A stretch of 63,004 nucleotides of DNA from Zygnema cylindricum (Eukaryota > Streptophyta > Zygnematophyceae > Zygnematales > Zygnemataceae): contig JBBHKE010002034.1 of the NCBI GenBank assembly GCA_037447655.1, positions 1 to 63,004 on the forward strand. The letters are read 5' to 3'. The position numbers and the translations under genes were made by a program. This document shows, in pieces, positions 11,385-22,848 of this stretch. A model generated the notes under the pieces. It made no database searches. It was not told where the DNA came from and saw nothing but the letters and a program-made list of their open reading frames with translations. Within the stretch, counting starts at the first letter, position 1; the number at the start of each line of letters is the position of its first letter.

Positions 11385-11750
11385 GAATAATGAAAAAAAT
11401 AGAATTATGGATTGTATATCAGGGTTTTTTTTTTAAAAAAGGGCATCGAATTGGCGTTATACACTCTGATAGCGATTAACGGTGTACGTACAATCCCAAC
11501 AGTCCCGATCAGGTCATAAATCAGTACCATGGTGTTGAGTTTATTAATTTTTTTATTTATATTCGGTGTGGTACATCGTTTCGTACATCTGTTTTTCATA
11601 CGATATATCTATTCAAAAAAAATAGTGTCGTGTATCAGGTCAAAAGTTATCGCGATAAAATCGCTATCAATAATTGTCGGTTGTACTTTGACTTTTCGTT
11701 TGTAATCGGACGGCTACATCTTGAAGAATTTAGAAGATGGATGCATGTCG
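11385..11750. other. Spacer with an orphan MITE end
   Basis: Mostly unrecognised. At about 11466-11493, GATAGCGATTAACGGTGTAC is a solitary terminus like those of MITE families A to C, without a partner. Confidence 0.4.
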
Positions 11751-11950
11751 GAGGTCGCAAAAGTCAAATTTTTAGATACTCAAACCCGACAACTTTTTTT
11801 TTTTTTAAATCTGAACACCCGAAATCTGGTTGGGTTATGTTACGCTCTTAAATTGTTACCCGATACCCGATAAGCGTTTACGAAAAAAACAGTTAACCGA
11901 AACTCGATTTCCCGCGACTTCTCGTTCCCACCCGTACCCGAATAATGACA
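11751..11950. mobile_element. hAT-like MITE fragment (family H, left part only)
   Basis: GGAGGTCGCAAAAGTC at 11751 and the following ~200 bp align with the first half of the MITEs at 5288 and 5995 (GTTATGTTACGCTC, GTTAACCGAAACTCG). The right half is absent. Confidence 0.6.
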
Positions 11951-11997
11951 TAATTTCACCGCTCATTGTCATTAGCGTTAAAGATTTATTAGTGGTA

Positions 11998-14900
11998 GGG
12001 TGAAATTATCAAATTCCATTAAGACATGCTGTAATTGTTGCTACAATTTTAACGAAGTTCCACTGCGCAGAGTTTGTAATCCACGTGCTCGAAATTGAGT
12101 AGTACCACGTGAGTCAATATCGGATATTGAAAATCGTCAATGATTTTCACACCGACCAAAAATCTTAATTTGTGTACCATGTACGTGCGTAAAGCCGTAA
12201 AGGTCATCGCTGAACACAACTTTTGTACTCTTTGCGGACGCCTTGTCAAGTACCACCTCATTTTTTACAATGTACTTTATTACATTATGTGCGATGGAAA
12301 AACCATCAAAGTACAAAGGGGATGAAAAAGAGAAATTGAACATTTAAAGACTACAAGAGCCTGCAGCTATGAAAACAAAACAAAGCAAAACAAAACAAAC
12401 AAATGAGGAAAAACAAAAGCAACTAGGCTAACTAGCAAGACTAAACAAAAAACCAAAGATGAATAGACAAAAAAGGAAAAAACCACTCTGTATGATGCCC
12501 CACTAAATTCCACACCCTCGAAGATCGTGGATGTGGAATGGCTCTCGTGGAGGAAGGTCTGGGAGGCTTCGCCAATCGTCCGCCACCGTGCTTCGACGGA
12601 GAAGGGCTGCAGCTTGCGCTCGTTGAAGGGCGATCGATACACGTTGCCGATAAAAAGCAACCAGAAGGCTTAGGGGAGGGCTCCCTGGACCCCTAGAATC
12701 AAAAGCTCTCTTAGCACAGTTGCGAAGAAAATCATCGAAAGACTTGTCCAAAAAACCAAAAATCTTTGCGGCAAATGGGACAAACTGGTCCACCGGGTCT
12801 CGGTGAGTGTAATCCCTCTCCTTAGAAGCCGCTGCGTCCCGAGCCACCACACCTGTATGCACTGCCGCGCGAGAAAAAATGTGGGTCCCAGTCGGATTAG
12901 TAAGGACCACATCACCCAAAGTCCGCCCAGTCCCATGAAGGAAAACCAAGTCAACCCGAGGGCTTCAGAGACCACTAGATTGGGGACGAGGAGGTAAGAT
13001 ATGAGAAACCTCCCGCTTCACAATGTAGCCTACTTCAACACCAATCGCAGCAACCGCATCACGAACCAAATCATGCGCAACGGTACGTTCACCCCCCCGC
13101 GAACAACGAAGGAAATGGATGCCGTCGGAGTCAATAGGCTGGTTGCAAATACAGTTGGGGCGCCTAAGAAGCGGAAGGTGAGGCAAACCCAAACGAAGGC
13201 GGATAGCAGAGGTGAACTAGTCAGACGTCATACGAAGCGTCGAAAAATTGGGTGTTGCCTGTTACCACGCACCGGCTCCCAGCCCAGAATACGAACGTAA
13301 ACGGGAACGCGACTGAGCGGAAGGTAGCACGTTTAATATATCACAAAATTGAGCGGAAGGTAGCACGTTTAATATATCACAAAATTCAGCGACTGCCAAT
13401 TGCTCGGATATGCGTTGTTGCACATGGTAGTTATTGTCAGCAATAAGAGACGGGAAAGGTGGAGCTTGGTTTCGGGCATCAGACGGAAGGAGTGCACGAG
13501 CGGAGAGAAGAGCTTGATTAAACGGAAAAAGATTATCCTCCATTTTAGGGACGACTTGGGTTAGGATGGGAACATCATTTGCAATAAAACGGGAAGCCAT
13601 GGTAGGCGCCACTAAAGCCCAACTACCCAAAAAAGCCGCTAGAGCAACTCGAGCCACTATAATCAAACTTAAACCCCCGTTGGAAATTAGAAGGCTAGCT
13701 TGACGGCGAGCAAATGAACCCTCTAGGTGTTCAAAAATCCCATGCCCAACAAGGTGATGGAGAACACTAAAAAGTTGATCGTCGAACCCTTTTAAAGAAG
13801 ACAAAAATGGATCTGTTGGTGGTACCGTCCGAGCGAGATACAGAGGACGTTGAGCAAAGCAACGAGTGAGGATTTGAAATGCCACTTGGGAGTCGGAGAG
13901 CTTAGGAAGTTCATCAGAGTGAGAGAGGTCCTCCAACAATGCATCAGTGACAACTTGGTTCACAAAAGATGGGGCACCAATAGGAGAGCCTAAAGCTTTA
14001 ATACCGTCGGTCGGAGATGCAATACGAAAACCCACAGGAACAGGGAAGTCTGAAGGTAAGGCTTGCAGGCACCAAGCCACACATTTACACGGCTTGACTG
14101 ACAAACAAATCCGACCAAGTTGCTCTGCAAAATGAGAAAAGGCAGATAAAACTTGGTCACGAGGGCCCACAATATGAGTATCATCCGCGATAGATGGGAA
14201 TAAACAATTAGGAAAAGTCATAGCAGAGTCGCGTAAAGCTTGAAGGTGAGCTAAAGTAAAAAGGGGGGCCCCCAATGGATCACCTTGACGGGTGCCAGTC
14301 GCAGACTTCAATGTGGCAACCTCACCAAAGGGACCGCCAAGAGGAAAGATGAGGGAGCTCGGGCGAGAATAAAATGCACGAACAAAAGGGAAAATGTGGC
14401 TGATGGGAGATGGAGCACGCCTCAATTCTCGAAAGATAGCATTACGGTTGACAGTGTTAAAGGCGTTTGCAACATCTACCTGGAGGACTACCCAATCTGG
14501 ATGGAGATCCAAAACAGCCCGAAGACCATGAACAACCGCCTCACAACCCCCTTTTGTAGCAACTCCGAACTTGTGCGGTATTGTTATTTCGCGTGATGGA
14601 TGAGCGTTCGCAAAAATAGTGTGACGAATGGGCGCTAACAAAATTAGCGTGACGAAAGTGTGTTACGAAATTTCGATTGTATTTTTTGTTGGATTTTTGA
14701 ATGCATATATCGTGTGCGAACTTTTTTGATTTTCGTTGGTTGCCAACTTGAGAGGTATGCTCATTATCCAACGTGTCCCGGCTCATTTTTTTCTGTAATT
14801 GGTGATGTACCTCGTACATCACCGATTACATAAAATTTTGAAGCGAATGCTTCGCGAAAACATATCCAACGGTCATCGTTAACTCCCAGACTTTTGGAGA

Positions 14901-15024
14901 ATATTGGCAAGATTCTATGTAATGTTGTTTTATGGATAAAAACAAAATAAGAGGTATGGTACAGTACGAAGAGGTCTGAATTTTTGTAAAGAACCTCATT
15001 TTTTTGTCTAATGGAACTTCACCC
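11998..15024. mobile_element. Second family-G MITE, inverted, split by a LINE
   Basis: The flanks 11998-~12270 and ~14592-15024 are the inverted counterparts of the right and left parts of the MITE at 10655-11381. Joined, they give about 0.75 kb, the normal family length. The right end ...GGAACTTCACCC is followed by TTA (15025-15027); the left flank is GTA, a mutated duplication. The central hairpin is still recognisable near 14793-14827. The ~2.3 kb between the parts carries the reverse transcriptase remnant. Confidence 0.68.
12503..14641 (-). pseudogene. Broken LINE: reverse transcriptase, zinc-knuckle-like motif and endonuclease-like C-terminus
   Basis: Three minus-strand frames form one polyprotein. 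14641-13262 has RT blocks DVANAFNTVNR, then GTRQGDPLGAPLF, then an IADD box in place of YADD. 13192-12965 has a CNQP-x7-HFLRC zinc-binding-like cluster. 12949-12503 has GRTLGDVVLTNPTG, FVPFAAKIFG and FYRQRVSIALQRAQ, the C-terminal part usual in RT elements with a restriction-like endonuclease. It is broken: the 5' end of the RT is missing, with the first residues read from MITE sequence, and there are frame breaks near 13200-13260 and 12950-12965. A 36 bp tandem duplication (13315-13386) doubles a 12-residue stretch. It cannot be active as it stands. The subgroup is not settled. Confidence 0.75.
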
Positions 15025-15319
15025 TTAATGCGAAATTACATAATAATATAATACCGTTTAATGCAAGGAGACGTGGCATTTTGTTGTCCACGTCGTCAAA
15101 TAATGTCGTTAACTATATTTTTTGTTTTTTGTCTATAAATAGTCGCGATTTATTGACACTAATAACGATGAGCGCTGTAGTGGAACATATCTCTTTCTAG
15201 AAAAAAAGTTCGTGTACCTCTTCTTTTTGCGATTTTGATTTTTTTGATCTCTTTGACGAATAGTTTTTTCCTCGTCAATCACCTCCTTCAAGGGTTTGTT
15301 GTCTTAATTTTGAGTGTAA

Positions 15320-15717
15320 GGGTACGGCCCCATGTGGTTAAGTAGGGGTTGTTTTTTTGTCGTTTTCTTTTAAAACTTAACGTCGTACTCTTAAAGTAGT
15401 AACGGTACGAAGGAATCATAGGATTGTAAAGTACAATTTGAGACATCCTCAAACTTAGGATGTACAAAAAATCGTGTTGTTAGGTTTTTGTTACCCACTA
15501 TCACGTCAATTCAAACTTATTTTAAAACACATCGGCGATGTGTTTTAAATGAAGTAAAATTCTTTCACAAACAGGAAAACATATTAAAAATCCCATATTC
15601 CACAAACGGACGAAGCACATCCATGTTTAGTGTCATTTTGTGCGTGATTTGGTCATCTTCGAAGAAATGGAGTCTATATACCTGTCGACTTTGGAAGAAG
15701 CCATTGATTTACTTACT
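15320..15717. mobile_element. Partial Harbinger-like MITE (family D)
   Basis: TAA (15317-15319) precedes GGGTACGGCCCCATGTGG. The sequence follows the left half of the MITE at 26289 (GTACGAAGGAATCA, then CAAACTTAGGATGTAC). A hairpin with 13 bp arms lies at 15521-15533 and 15537-15549. The right half was not found. Confidence 0.6.
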
Positions 15718-15719
15718 AA

Positions 15720-16493
15720 GGGTACGACCCCATGTATTTGTAACTTAGCGAACTTACTTTCTTTTTTAGCTCAAATTCGACGGACCCGTAATTCAAGTGT
15801 CTATATGTGTTTACTCAAAATTGTTACTTAACTTTGTGACGATTCTATACGCTGACAATGCCCGTGACAATTGTCGAAGTGTACAATCTGTCTTGCCGCA
15901 CCATATTTTTTTAAAAATTTGAATCGTCGCAAGACACATCGTACTTTTTGAAACAGCTTGACATGTCGCATAACATTGCGTGACATCGTAAACGTAAAAT
16001 TGTGCATTTGTGGCTGTACAACATGCCTTTGAGTAAACCTCTCTTTACGGACTGCCATGACTTCGCAAAATTTTCACCTTCGCAAATTTTACATATTTAC
16101 GTGAAATGACACCGCACCATCGAGATTCCTTTGAAAACAAACTGTGCACGTTGCATACGGACAAACACAAACAACCTTGTATTTTGTTCGGTTGTCAAAA
16201 AATTATGAAAACTTATCACAGGTGATAATACGGTTCCGTATTTGTGAAAATGGTTTTACTTTATTTAAAACACATCCTTGATGTGTTTTATTATAAGTTT
16301 TAAGATGATGTGACAGTGGGTCGAAAAAACACAAGACTCAAGTTTTTTGTACTTTCTAAGTTTGAAGATGACACAAATTGCACTTTACAAATTTGCGATT
16401 TATTTGTACAGTTGCAAATTTAGCAGTACGAGGCTAAGTTTTAAAGGAAAAAAACAGAACAAAACCTGTATTTAGCCACATGGGCCCGTACAA
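15720..16493. mobile_element. Harbinger-like MITE (family D), ~774 bp, decayed right end
   Basis: TAA (15717-15719) precedes GGGTACGACCCCATG, and the right side reads CACATGGGCCCGTAC. The interior is collinear with 25062-25834 (TTGTAACTTAGCGAACTTA, then GTGACGATTCTATACG). A hairpin with 11 bp arms is at 16266-16276 and 16280-16290. The right target copy is not clear. Confidence 0.6.
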
Positions 16494-17460
16494 GAAGGAG
16501 GTTACTTATGATGTGTTTGTCAAAGGCCGTCCAAAGTTAGGACTAACATAATTCTTGCTTCAGTTTTTTACATTGAAGAGGGGGACTGTTAGATTCGTTG
16601 TTGAAATAAACTGTTGTTCTTGTTATGTCCCACGTTTTGTTGTTGTTGTTCGTTTTATGTTTGGATTCAATTTGGCGTCGTGTGGTTTGTTTACTTTCGT
16701 CGTTCGTCCGTTACGTATTGTCCGGTAACGGTGGTTCAGGTTATTTAGTGCAAGGTATTTGTTACGTTCGCTTCAGTGCGCGCCATTCTGTTTCAGTACA
16801 CATTGTTTGCCTAGGCGCACGTTCGCCTACCTTTTGTCACGCTTAATGTTCAGTTTTATAACTTAGTGTTAGTGGTAGTTTTAAGTCGGTTCAAAAGTAT
16901 TTTAGTGAAGAGAGGTGGACAGTTTTATTTTTAGAAAAGAAGGAAAAAAACATGTTGTAATAAGTTCTCCAATTAAATAAATTATCTTTGGTTGGGGAAC
17001 TCTGTTCGCTTCTATGATGGCTGAACGCTTCCGCATGCTTTCTGACATAATGTGATGTTCTATAAAATTCCTGGCCTTGCTTCTTTTCTATTAACAACCA
17101 ATGGTTGTTATATATATTTTTCAGCAGTATCGGTAATTCGAGAATAAGTTCGAAACTAATATATCGATGTTTGCCGAGTCCATAGTCGATATGCAAAGCC
17201 TAGGACGGACGGTTTCAGCTCGGCACACAACATTGTCAAAATCCGCGGAATGTACTCAAATAGTGTATGAAACTGTCAATCCAACCGACTGTACGGACAA
17301 TCAATAATAAGCGACGATTCGCCCTGACAAGTGACGGTCACCTTCGGTCGGATCGCAGTTCATTCTTGTCGATTTTCGATGTTTGTACTATCCTAAATTC
17401 TTTTGTACTTTATTACGGATATTGTGCGTAAACTTCTCCTTAAATTCCGTTTTACACATT
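16494..17460. other. No recognised gene
   Basis: Short open frames only, without splice context or family resemblance. Nothing further is seen. Confidence 0.4.
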
Positions 17461-17465
17461 TACTA

Positions 17466-17880
17466 GTGGTCCGTACACGTCTTGAGGCTCGAAACTTTGG
17501 AAGCTTGAAAACTTTGCCTCCGCCTCCAAACCGATTTGTCTTTTAATACTTGTCGTTTTGCGTTTGCCGTTTTTCCATATCCTTTTACCTTTCGTACTAT
17601 ATACCGATTTGGTGCGCGGACTTTTTTCTTCTGGATCGTTTCCCATTGGATCTGTACGGTCACGATGCTTTGAGATTTTGCGAGTTTGAATCCACCGCAA
17701 CAGTGATTTGTTCATTTTCTACAACCTTGATCTTTCCCATTGGTTCCGTACACTTCATGAGATTTGAAACTTTGGCGCGTCTGAAATTTTGAGATCCACC
17801 TCCGAACCAGTTTGTCATTTTGGATATTTTGTCGTTTTCTGATCGCCGTTTCAGTCGCCGACCGTTTGACTCAGCTTGAC
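17466..17880. repeat. Degenerate ~275 bp direct repeat
   Basis: A block with GGTCCGTACACGTCTTGAGG, GAAACTTTGGAAG, CCTCCGCCTCCAAACCG and TGTCGTTTTGCG near 17468-17570 recurs, diverged, near 17742-17850. A partial third version starts near 17650. It is upstream of the LysM gene and not coding as far as I can see. 17881-18693 is AT-rich with poly-A runs and a single ACACGTGGCAG G-box at 18308. Confidence 0.5.
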
Positions 17881-18693
17881 CGAAACACACTCTTTCCAGC
17901 TGGCAAACTTCCAGCACACCACTAAAGTTGAAAGAGTCAAAATTTCGAAAAGAGTATAAAATAGATTTCGATAATTGTCCAGGTATGCATACTAAATTAA
18001 AAAAAAAAAACCGGGAAAGAGAGCAAATTCACACTTTTTTATCGGTTTTTCTTCGGATATTTTTTCACTCTTTACTATTCTTCTCGTTTATTTAACTTTT
18101 CAAATTTTTAAAAATATTGTTTAAGTGTCCATATCAGTGAAGCAAAAGAAAATAGAGTGTAAAACATACAAAAACCAGAGGATTTAAAAAAAAAAAAAAC
18201 ACATTTTATCACAATTCAGCTGGTTTTTTTGTCCTATTCGCTCAATTTTTGACTTTTCCCAATATCGGAGCCAATCAGGTCCTTTCGGGGGACATTCGGA
18301 GATGGTGACACGTGGCAGCAAGGGGAGATTGTGTCCATTTGTCGTTTTGTGGACGCGGTACTTTTTTGTCCTTTCTATTCTCGTCCTCCCATTGGTTACG
18401 AAGGCGAGACATGGTGAGAATCTAAAATATAATTTAAAAAACCACCTACAAAAAAAAAACTGAAGCCGAAAAATAAAAAAACTGAACTTAAAAAAAAAAA
18501 AAATGAAACATAAATTGAAACCAAGATGAGCACACTTTGAAATTCGAGAAATTTTAATTGAAAATCTCCAATTTAAGCTTAAATTAAAAAAAAAAAAAGT
18601 TTTAGATATGTTTTTATACCGATACTAACTCCTAATTTGATTATTTGTATTTTTAATCCATTTTCGAAATTTATCTTTGAGAAAAAAGAAAGC

Positions 18694-18727
18694 ATGTGGT
18701 TACACTCTCTGACCCAACTCTCACTTG

Positions 18728-18777
<50 letters not shown>

Positions 18778-21540
18778 CTCTCTCTCCACTCTCTTTTCCT
18801 TTTTAATTGTGCAGGAAAAGTGGAAACAAAAACTTTTAAAGTTCCATCGGGAAATCTCACATGCGAAAAAATTGCAGAAATAAACAAATTATCTTTAGCC
18901 GATCTTTTGTATTACAACTCTGTAACTCTCTCTCTCTCTCTCCACTCTCTCTCCACTCTCTTTTCCTTTTTAATTGTGCAGGAAAAGTGGAAACAAAAAC
19001 TTTTAAAGTTCCATCGGGAAATCTCACATGCGAAAAAATTGCAGAAATAAACAAATTATCTTTAGCCGATCTTTTGTATTACAACTCTGTAAGTTTTTTT
19101 TTTTTTTAAACTTTTTTTTCCTTTTTTATTCGAGTTTTTACCGATTTGGAAATTTATAAAAAGATCCACTTCTATACTTGAAAAAAAAATATCTCATTTC
19201 TTTCTCTCTTTTTCTCTCGCTCTTTCTCTCTCCCTCTCTCTCTCCCTCTCTCTCTCTGTCTGTCTCTCTCTATGTTACCTTCTCTCTCCCACTCTCCCTC
19301 TCTCCCTCTCCCTCTCTCCTCTCCCTCTCTATCTTCCCCCTCTTCCCATCTCTCTCCCTTTTTCCCTCTCCATCTCTCTCTTTCCCTCCCTTCCCCCCTC
19401 TCCCTCCTCCCTCCCCCTCCCCCTCTCCAACTCCTCCCTCTCCTCTCCCTCTCCATCGCTCCCTCCACCTTCGTTCATCCCTCTCTCTTTGCTTTCTGTC
19501 TTTCTCTTTCTCTCTCTCACTTACCCTGTGTCTTTTTTTGGACTTACAGAATTTGCAAAGTCTTTGTGGATTGATAACTAAACCCTCAAAAGTTCCGAAA
19601 GGAACGACAATTAATGTCACCCCAACGGTAGCAAGAAAACAAACTCCTTGTACAGTCGTTTACACTACCGTGGAGGTAAGAAACGTATAATCTTAAAAAC
19701 GATAAAAAAATTCGAGAAAGATTTTTACATCCCTCAAAAAAACCTTAAATGACGAGTACCTTACCAAAAAGGAAGAATTCTTTTTTAATCGTTTTGTGGT
19801 TCAATGTTTTAATGGCTTTTTTCATGGTAAACTGATTTTGTTTAAGGGAATTTGCTGAAAATTGCAGGGAGACACTTGCGACAAGATTGCATCAAAATTC
19901 AGTTTACCATGGTATTTCTTAACTGTCGCAACGCTTGTAAAATTAAACTCGGATAAAAACTTAAATTGCAAAAATCCTTCTTCGCGATTAGAACCTTATA
20001 AGCTGGTACGTAAGACATTCTGTATTCAATTAGATCTTCAATGTTTGATTTTTATGTTTCATATTTCATTTTGGACATTGGACGTTAATATTGGAAAATG
20101 GACATTGGACGAAATTGGACATTGTACCTTGAAAAATGGGCAATGGATATTGGACATTGGACAATAGACATTGGACATCGGCAAATGTTCATGGAACATT
20201 TGACATTAGACATTGGGCATTGGGCATTGGAAAATGGACATTTGATTGACACTGGAAAATGAATATTGGACATTGAATATTGACGTTGTAAAATGGACAG
20301 TAGAAATTATAATTAGACTCTGAATTAGACATTGGAATTCGGACATTTAATTTGGATTGAACATCGGACATTGGTCATTTGTCGTCGACATAGACATTCA
20401 ACTGTTGACATTGAACCTTTTCTTTGTATTTTGACATTCGAACAATTTATATTTCGCACCTAAAAAATCACAATTGACTTTTTCATCTTTTTTTCTTCTT
20501 GTAAACCCCCGTAGGAGAGGCGGTAAATTTCTCCTGGATGTCATCGATATTAATTTTTCTCTTTTGTTTTACCAGATATGTGTCCAACGGAGTACAGAAA
20601 AGAAGAAATTAGCTTTGGAGCAAAATTATGTGGTTAAAAAGGAAGATAAGGGATGTCCTCACCCTTCCGGAAAGAAGACCACCCCTCTCGACTTCTACTT
20701 TTTGAATCCTGGAATCAACTGCCAAAAACTTATTCCAGGAGACATTGTAAGGCCATTCTACACTAAACAATGTTTTACAGGGAGGGAGAGGTACAAAGAG
20801 AGGGAGAGGGAGCAGGAGCGGGAGAGAGGGAGAGGGATTGAGAGAAACCTAACGCGGCATTGATCACAGCTTTTTTAATTGGATCTCCAGCAAACTTCTT
20901 TTTTAGTGAGACAGAAACACAGACGAGGGGATTGAGAAATGTAGGGGTTGGGAGAGGGAGAGACGATGTGTGCGACAGCGGAGGGAAAGGAGCGAGGGAG
21001 GAAACTTAATAGGAGGGAGAAGTTGAGAGGAAAGATAAGTGGGACAGGAATTGCAAGTTGGAGAGGAGGGTGTCGAAGGTGAACGTCAGGGGGGTGGAGA
21101 GGAAAAAGGGAAGGAGGAGAGAGAGAATGTGAGAAGAGAGGCTGTGGTGAAGTCTGAGAGAGTGAGAGATATAGAGAGGAAAGTGAGAGAGAGGTCAACA
21201 AGTGAGGTAGAGGGAGAGAAAGTCGCCAGAGTTGTCTAACACATACCCATGCTAGACATTCACCTATACTAAATAAAAATCGAGCTATCCACACTAATTT
21301 TATTTTTTTATTTTTTGGGTCGGGCAGCTTCGAATTTTCCCTCGTGCGATTGTCGGATGTGGTTCAATTTGCGGAAAAACGCTTCGGCTTTCTATGATAT
21401 CAACTACTCCTTGTACGGATGTGAGGACAAAATATTACAAAAAAAATCGAACTATTTTTTGCATGTACGACAAAAATTCTTTTGATGCTTGTAATAAGGC
21501 GAGTTCTCTACCAAAGGGAAAAGTTATATGCATTCCCTAG
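18694..21540 (+). CDS. Cys-rich LysM-domain protein, probably secreted
   Basis: Exons: first LysM exon 18815-18921 or its duplicate 18982-19088, then 19550-19675, 19868-20005, 20576-20746 and 21328-21540 (TAG). All join in phase 0 with GT-AG borders, giving about 250 residues after the N-terminus. LysM-like units begin TKTFKVPSGNLTCEKIAEIN, then TVVYTTVEGDTCDKIASKFS, then a third, weaker one starting EQNYVVKKEDKGC. The last exon adds a Cys-rich tail ending KVICIP. Paired cysteines suit an extracellular fold. LysM binds GlcNAc polymers such as chitin or peptidoglycan (family knowledge). There is no kinase or other effector domain. The start is uncertain: an in-frame ATG at 18694 gives a Leu/Ser-rich, signal-like leader that reads through the CT repeat, but the LysM exon also has a good acceptor (18814), so an upstream first exon is equally possible. 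Confidence 0.65.
18731..18780. repeat. (CT)n microsatellite
   Basis: A run of CT dinucleotides just before the first LysM exon. In one reading it encodes an LSLSLS stretch, and it probably provided the homology for the adjacent duplication. Confidence 0.9.
18761..19095. repeat. 167 bp exact tandem duplication including a LysM exon
   Basis: Part of the CT-rich intron end, the acceptor, the whole 107 bp exon and the first donor bases occur twice with a 167 bp offset (acceptors after 18814 and 18981). I see no difference between the two exon copies. The left copy has donor GTAACTC, the right copy GTAAGTT. Confidence 0.92.
19197..19530. repeat. CT-rich pyrimidine tract at an intron 3' end
   Basis: Over 300 bp of CTCTCCCT-type sequence ends about 20 bp before the 19549 acceptor, acting as an extended polypyrimidine tract in the sense strand. 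Confidence 0.9.
20064..20445. repeat. GGACATT-type degenerate minisatellite
   Basis: Dozens of variants of TTGGACATTGGACAT and GGAAAATGGACATT fill the intron between 20005 and 20576. Short minus-strand frames rich in MSN/CPMS come from this repeat. Confidence 0.85.
20780..21235. repeat. GA-rich tract in the last LysM intron
   Basis: GGGAGAGGGAG-type purine sequence starts about 35 bp after the donor at 20747, broken by short mixed segments. No exon is recognised inside it. Confidence 0.75.
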
Positions 21541-22628
21541 TAAATCTAGGTGTAACAAGAAGGATTACTTCGCGCGGGAAAAGTAAAGCAATTTGTAAAA
21601 TATATATGTTATTTGCGAAATTCGAGTTCAAGACAAAAAATTAGGTAGTTTAAAAAATTAGGTTTAGTCCACGAAAACAAGCCGAGTGCAAAAACCGATT
21701 TTCGGTACAAAAAAAATAAGAAAGCGCAATGTAAGTTAATAACATGCGAGTAGAAATCTGTTGTTTGATGTGAGTATGCAATTTTGAATATCGTTAGGAT
21801 TAAATTTTAAAGGAAGCGAAAGAAAATAGTTTTAGTTGAGTGTCTCAAATCCAAAATTTATTGTATCATGTTTTATATAAAAGTAATGAAAAAAGATTTT
21901 CAGCATGAAGGAGTACATCTTGCAATACTGTATTCGCTATGATGTTTAGTTTTTGTTTATGTAATCTGTTCAATAATTATTATTATTGCTGTTGTCATTT
22001 CGTATTAGCATATTTTTTTCTTAATTATCTGTCGTTGATTTTATCCATTAGATGGCCACGATATAGATGTTGGATGATAAACTCACTTTTTCCATATAAG
22101 CACAAAACACCAATTTTTTTTAATTATCTTTCGTTCTTTCCTTAACTTGTCCAACAAAAATCTCCGAACATAAATTCTTTTGTGATAGGATCGATAACGC
22201 CTCAAAGAACTCAAGAGAATCACCACAACAAAAGCAACAATAGCGGAAGCATTCAAAAATAATAAAATATAACTAGAGAATGGGACGAAATAATAAGTGT
22301 ATTTCAGCCGAAGCTTTCCTCTCACCACAAAATTACCTCTCCCTCTCCCTCTCCCTCTCCCTCTCCCTAATAAGGCGGCACAAAGGGAGAAGGCAGACGC
22401 TCTTCCTCTTCGAAACAAAACATGAAAAAAAAACGAAATTTAAGCACGTGCGTCGTACGCGCACGAAGCACAATCCGTACGGCATAAATATTTATAGGGC
22501 GAAAAGTAGGACGTTTCGATCTCCAATCAGATACGCGTATTGGTTCGCCGAAAAGTCGCATTGCACGATTCGACAAATCAACTGCAACAATCCACTCATC
22601 GCCAAGCTCCTCGGGGCAACCCTAATGC
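21541..22628. other. Downstream of the LysM gene; no second gene seen
   Basis: AT-rich sequence, likely including the 3' UTR. A short (CTCCCT)n run is at about 22340-22368. Small open frames lack family resemblance. Confidence 0.45.
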
Positions 22629-22848
22629 TACACCGTGTATCGCTATTACCATAATGGTTTTTTTCTTCACTTTAAACATCTTTTTCCCGTGCACACTGAC
22701 CGGATTGCTCATGCGACGGTTAAGATAGAAAGGCAAGGTTCTTACCTTCCGATTGGCAGTCTCCAATTGAAAATTGAACAGGTGTGCACGGAGAAAAGAA
22801 GATTTAAGTGGCGAAATAGCTTTTACTTTGATAGCGATACACGGTGTA
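22629..22848. mobile_element. 220 bp foldback MITE (family A)
   Basis: Ends TACACCGTGTATCGCTATTA and GATAGCGATACACGGTGTA are inverses. The interior includes CCGTGCACACTGACC and GGTGTGCACGG arms. Length and layout match 5017-5226 and 62365-62582. The terminal TA on both sides suggests TA-directed insertion. Confidence 0.8.

Noticed and set aside
10655-15024. One 4.4 kb element with ~430 bp terminal inverted repeats
   Set aside because: The same GGAACTTCACCC end plus TTA also occurs at 11381, and the flanks of the LINE reconstruct a second normal-size MITE. Two inverted MITEs, one split by a LINE, explain all parts.
19170-19690. Several 100-170 residue Ser/Pro/Leu- or Arg/Glu-rich frames
   Set aside because: Low-complexity readings of the CT tract; only the 19550-19675 part is a LysM exon.
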